DNA from: UMGS1649 sp045659265
Lineage (GTDB): Bacteria; Bacillota; Clostridia; TANB77; CAG-465
DNA: 7,278 bases
Direction: 5' to 3'
Assembly: GCA_045659265.1 (NCBI GenBank)
Contig: JAZOWO010000048.1
Location: forward strand, 1 to 7,278
Part shown: positions 6,382 to 7,278 of the stretch, in pieces
Numbering within the stretch: the first letter of the stretch is position 1
Layout: each line of letters starts with the position of its first letter
Translations under genes and position numbers: made by a program
The notes under the pieces: model-generated
What the model was told of the DNA's origin: nothing
Databases searched by the model: none
The model's input: only the letters and a program-made list of their open reading frames with translations

Positions 6382-7215
6382 ATGATTAAAAAGATTGTAG
6401 CAATTGGCGGCGGTGAAAACGGTCGAGAAATGTCTGATGGTACATTTACACCATATGAAACAGGACCTATGGATATGGAGATTATAAAAATTACAGGAAA
6501 AGAACATCCTAATTTCCTATTCCTAGCCCACACAATAAATAGTGCAGAAGGTCAAGAGGGTTATTTTTCAACTATGCAACGCATTTATGGTAAAAGATAT
6601 GGTTGTGAATGCAAGCTCTTAAAAACTACTGATTTAACAAATAAAGAATTAGTAAATGAAATGATAGAGTGGTCAGACATTATATATGAAGGTGGCGGAA
6701 ACACTTTAGATATGATTGCACTTTGGAAAGAAACTGGTTTTGATAACACGTTAAGAAGTGCGTGGGAATCAGGAAAGGTGATGTGCGGAGTATCTGCTGG
6801 AGCCAACTGTTGGTTTAAAGAGTGTTCAAGCGATTCGTTACAAATTAAATATGGTAAAGATCAACCTTTAATTATGGTAGAATGTATTGGTCTAGTTGAT
6901 GGACTGTTTGTTCCACATTGCGATGCTCCTGGTAGACACGATAATGCGATGGACTTGTTAAAAACTAGCGAGCAAATTGGATTATCAATATCTAATTGTG
7001 CAGCTTTAGAAATAATTGATGATGAGTATAGACTAATAACTAGCGATGCTTCTAATTATGGTTTTGAAGCATACGGACTAAAATCTTATTGGGAAAACGG
7101 AAAGTATATGGAAGAACGAATAGAACCTTCTATAGAATTCAAACCACTAAGCGAATTATTATCTAAAAATATAATAAATAAAACTAAAAATGATTTTGAT
7201 ATAGATGAGAGGTAG
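6382..7215 (+). CDS. Peptidase S51 family protein (PepE / cyanophycinase-like)
   Basis: The 277-residue product belongs by motif to the S51 serine peptidases, which share the class I glutamine-amidotransferase-like fold. Characterised members cleave N-terminal Asp dipeptides (PepE) or cyanophycin. Visible elements are the N-terminal strand IVAIGGGENG (5-14), YEGGGNTLDM (about 102-111), the nucleophile elbow GVSAGAN with Ser138, and VPHCDAPGRH with candidate catalytic His179. There is no signal peptide or membrane helix, so it should be cytoplasmic. It starts after GCGAGGTGG (6364-6372), 61 bases from gltX with no terminator or promoter seen in the gap. Its stop is six bases before ileS, whose ribosome site lies in the last two codons, so the two genes are tightly linked. 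Its codon use looks a little less biased than in rnj and gltX (CGA appears, for example), suggesting lower expression. The substrate is unknown; a cyanophycin role is unsupported, since no cyanophycin genes are here. Confidence 0.88.
   Translation: MIKKIVAIGGGENGREMSDGTFTPYETGPMDMEIIKITGKEHPNFLFLAHTINSAEGQEGYFSTMQRIYGKRYGCECKLLKTTDLTNKELVNEMIEWSDIIYEGGGNTLDMIALWKETGFDNTLRSAWESGKVMCGVSAGANCWFKECSSDSLQIKYGKDQPLIMVECIGLVDGLFVPHCDAPGRHDNAMDLLKTSEQIGLSISNCAALEIIDDEYRLITSDASNYGFEAYGLKSYWENGKYMEERIEPSIEFKPLSELLSKNIINKTKNDFDIDER
7207..7212 (+). promoter_or_regulatory. Ribosome binding site of ileS, inside the S51 gene
   Basis: GAGAGG lies nine bases before the ileS ATG at 7222 and forms the last two sense codons (Glu-Arg) of the S51 peptidase gene, immediately before its TAG stop. 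This arrangement favours translational coupling of the two genes. Confidence 0.7.
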
Positions 7216-7221
7216 AAAGAA

Positions 7222-7278
7222 ATGGAAAATGAAAAAAAGAACTATTCTGAAACACTAAATCTTCCAAAAACTGAATTC
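7222..7278 (+). CDS. ileS: Isoleucyl-tRNA synthetase, 5' end only (gene runs off the window)
   Basis: Only 19 codons are visible, with no stop. The segment NYSETLNLPKTEF matches the conserved N-terminal start of bacterial isoleucyl-tRNA synthetases as I know it (Y-x-x-TLNLPKT-x-F, normally followed by PMR). No class I HIGH or KMSKS motif falls in the window, so the assignment rests on this short but distinctive stretch. The full protein would charge tRNA-Ile in the cytoplasm and be about 900-1,050 residues long. Its start is supported by GAGAGG at 7207-7212 and by the six-base gap to the S51 gene. In many Firmicutes ileS has a T-box leader; none fits immediately upstream here, so it probably depends on an upstream promoter. 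Confidence 0.85.
   Translation, partial: MENEKKNYSETLNLPKTEF

Noticed and set aside
6686..6706. GAAGGTGGCGGAAACACT inside the S51 gene also looks T-box-like.
   Set aside because: It encodes the conserved EGGGNT motif of the peptidase family, so the likeness is explained by coding constraint.
7273..7278. The window ends exactly on an EcoRI site (GAATTC), suggesting a clone boundary.
   Set aside because: Several other GAATTC sites occur inside the window (for example near 974, 1660, 3553 and 7135), and the ileS frame reads straight through it, so nothing indicates a junction.

Overview
The window is an AT-rich stretch of a Gram-positive, clostridia-like chromosome. The reasons are strong purine Shine-Dalgarno sites, heavy use of AGA and ATA codons, consensus TTGNNN-17-TATAAT promoters, an RNase J very close to Bacillus RNase J1, a long-form clostridial-looking GluRS and a tRNA with encoded CCA. 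All genes lie on the + strand. TGA is not used as a sense codon. I cannot name the species.

Layout: (1) 1-939, the C-terminal 312 residues of transcription terminator Rho, closed by a 13-bp intrinsic terminator. (2) 1016-1160, an isolated tRNA-Trp(CCA) unit with its own sigma-A-type promoter and terminator. (3) 1190-2492, a two-gene unit: an uncharacterised 202-residue membrane-anchored protein and, 13 bases later, a PnuC-family vitamin-precursor transporter, closed by a terminator at 2501-2533. (4) 2532-2560, a near-consensus promoter whose -35 box touches that terminator's T-run. It reads through a leader of about 115 bases into RNase J (2681-4582). (5) 4644-6320 glutamyl-tRNA synthetase, 6382-7215 a peptidase S51 (PepE/cyanophycinase-like) protein, and from 7222 the first 19 codons of isoleucyl-tRNA synthetase. 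No terminator is visible between RNase J and ileS, so these four genes may be one operon.

The content is mostly housekeeping: transcription termination (Rho), RNA decay (RNase J) and tRNA charging (tRNA-Trp, GltX, IleS), plus a nicotinamide-riboside-type salvage transporter. No mobile element, CRISPR array, toxin-antitoxin pair or recognisable defence system is present, and I do not see a clear new system. The most interesting points are the unknown membrane protein paired with PnuC, the S51 peptidase wedged between two aminoacyl-tRNA synthetase genes, the 70-residue basic extension with two possible starts on RNase J, and the lack of room for a T-box leader near ileS.
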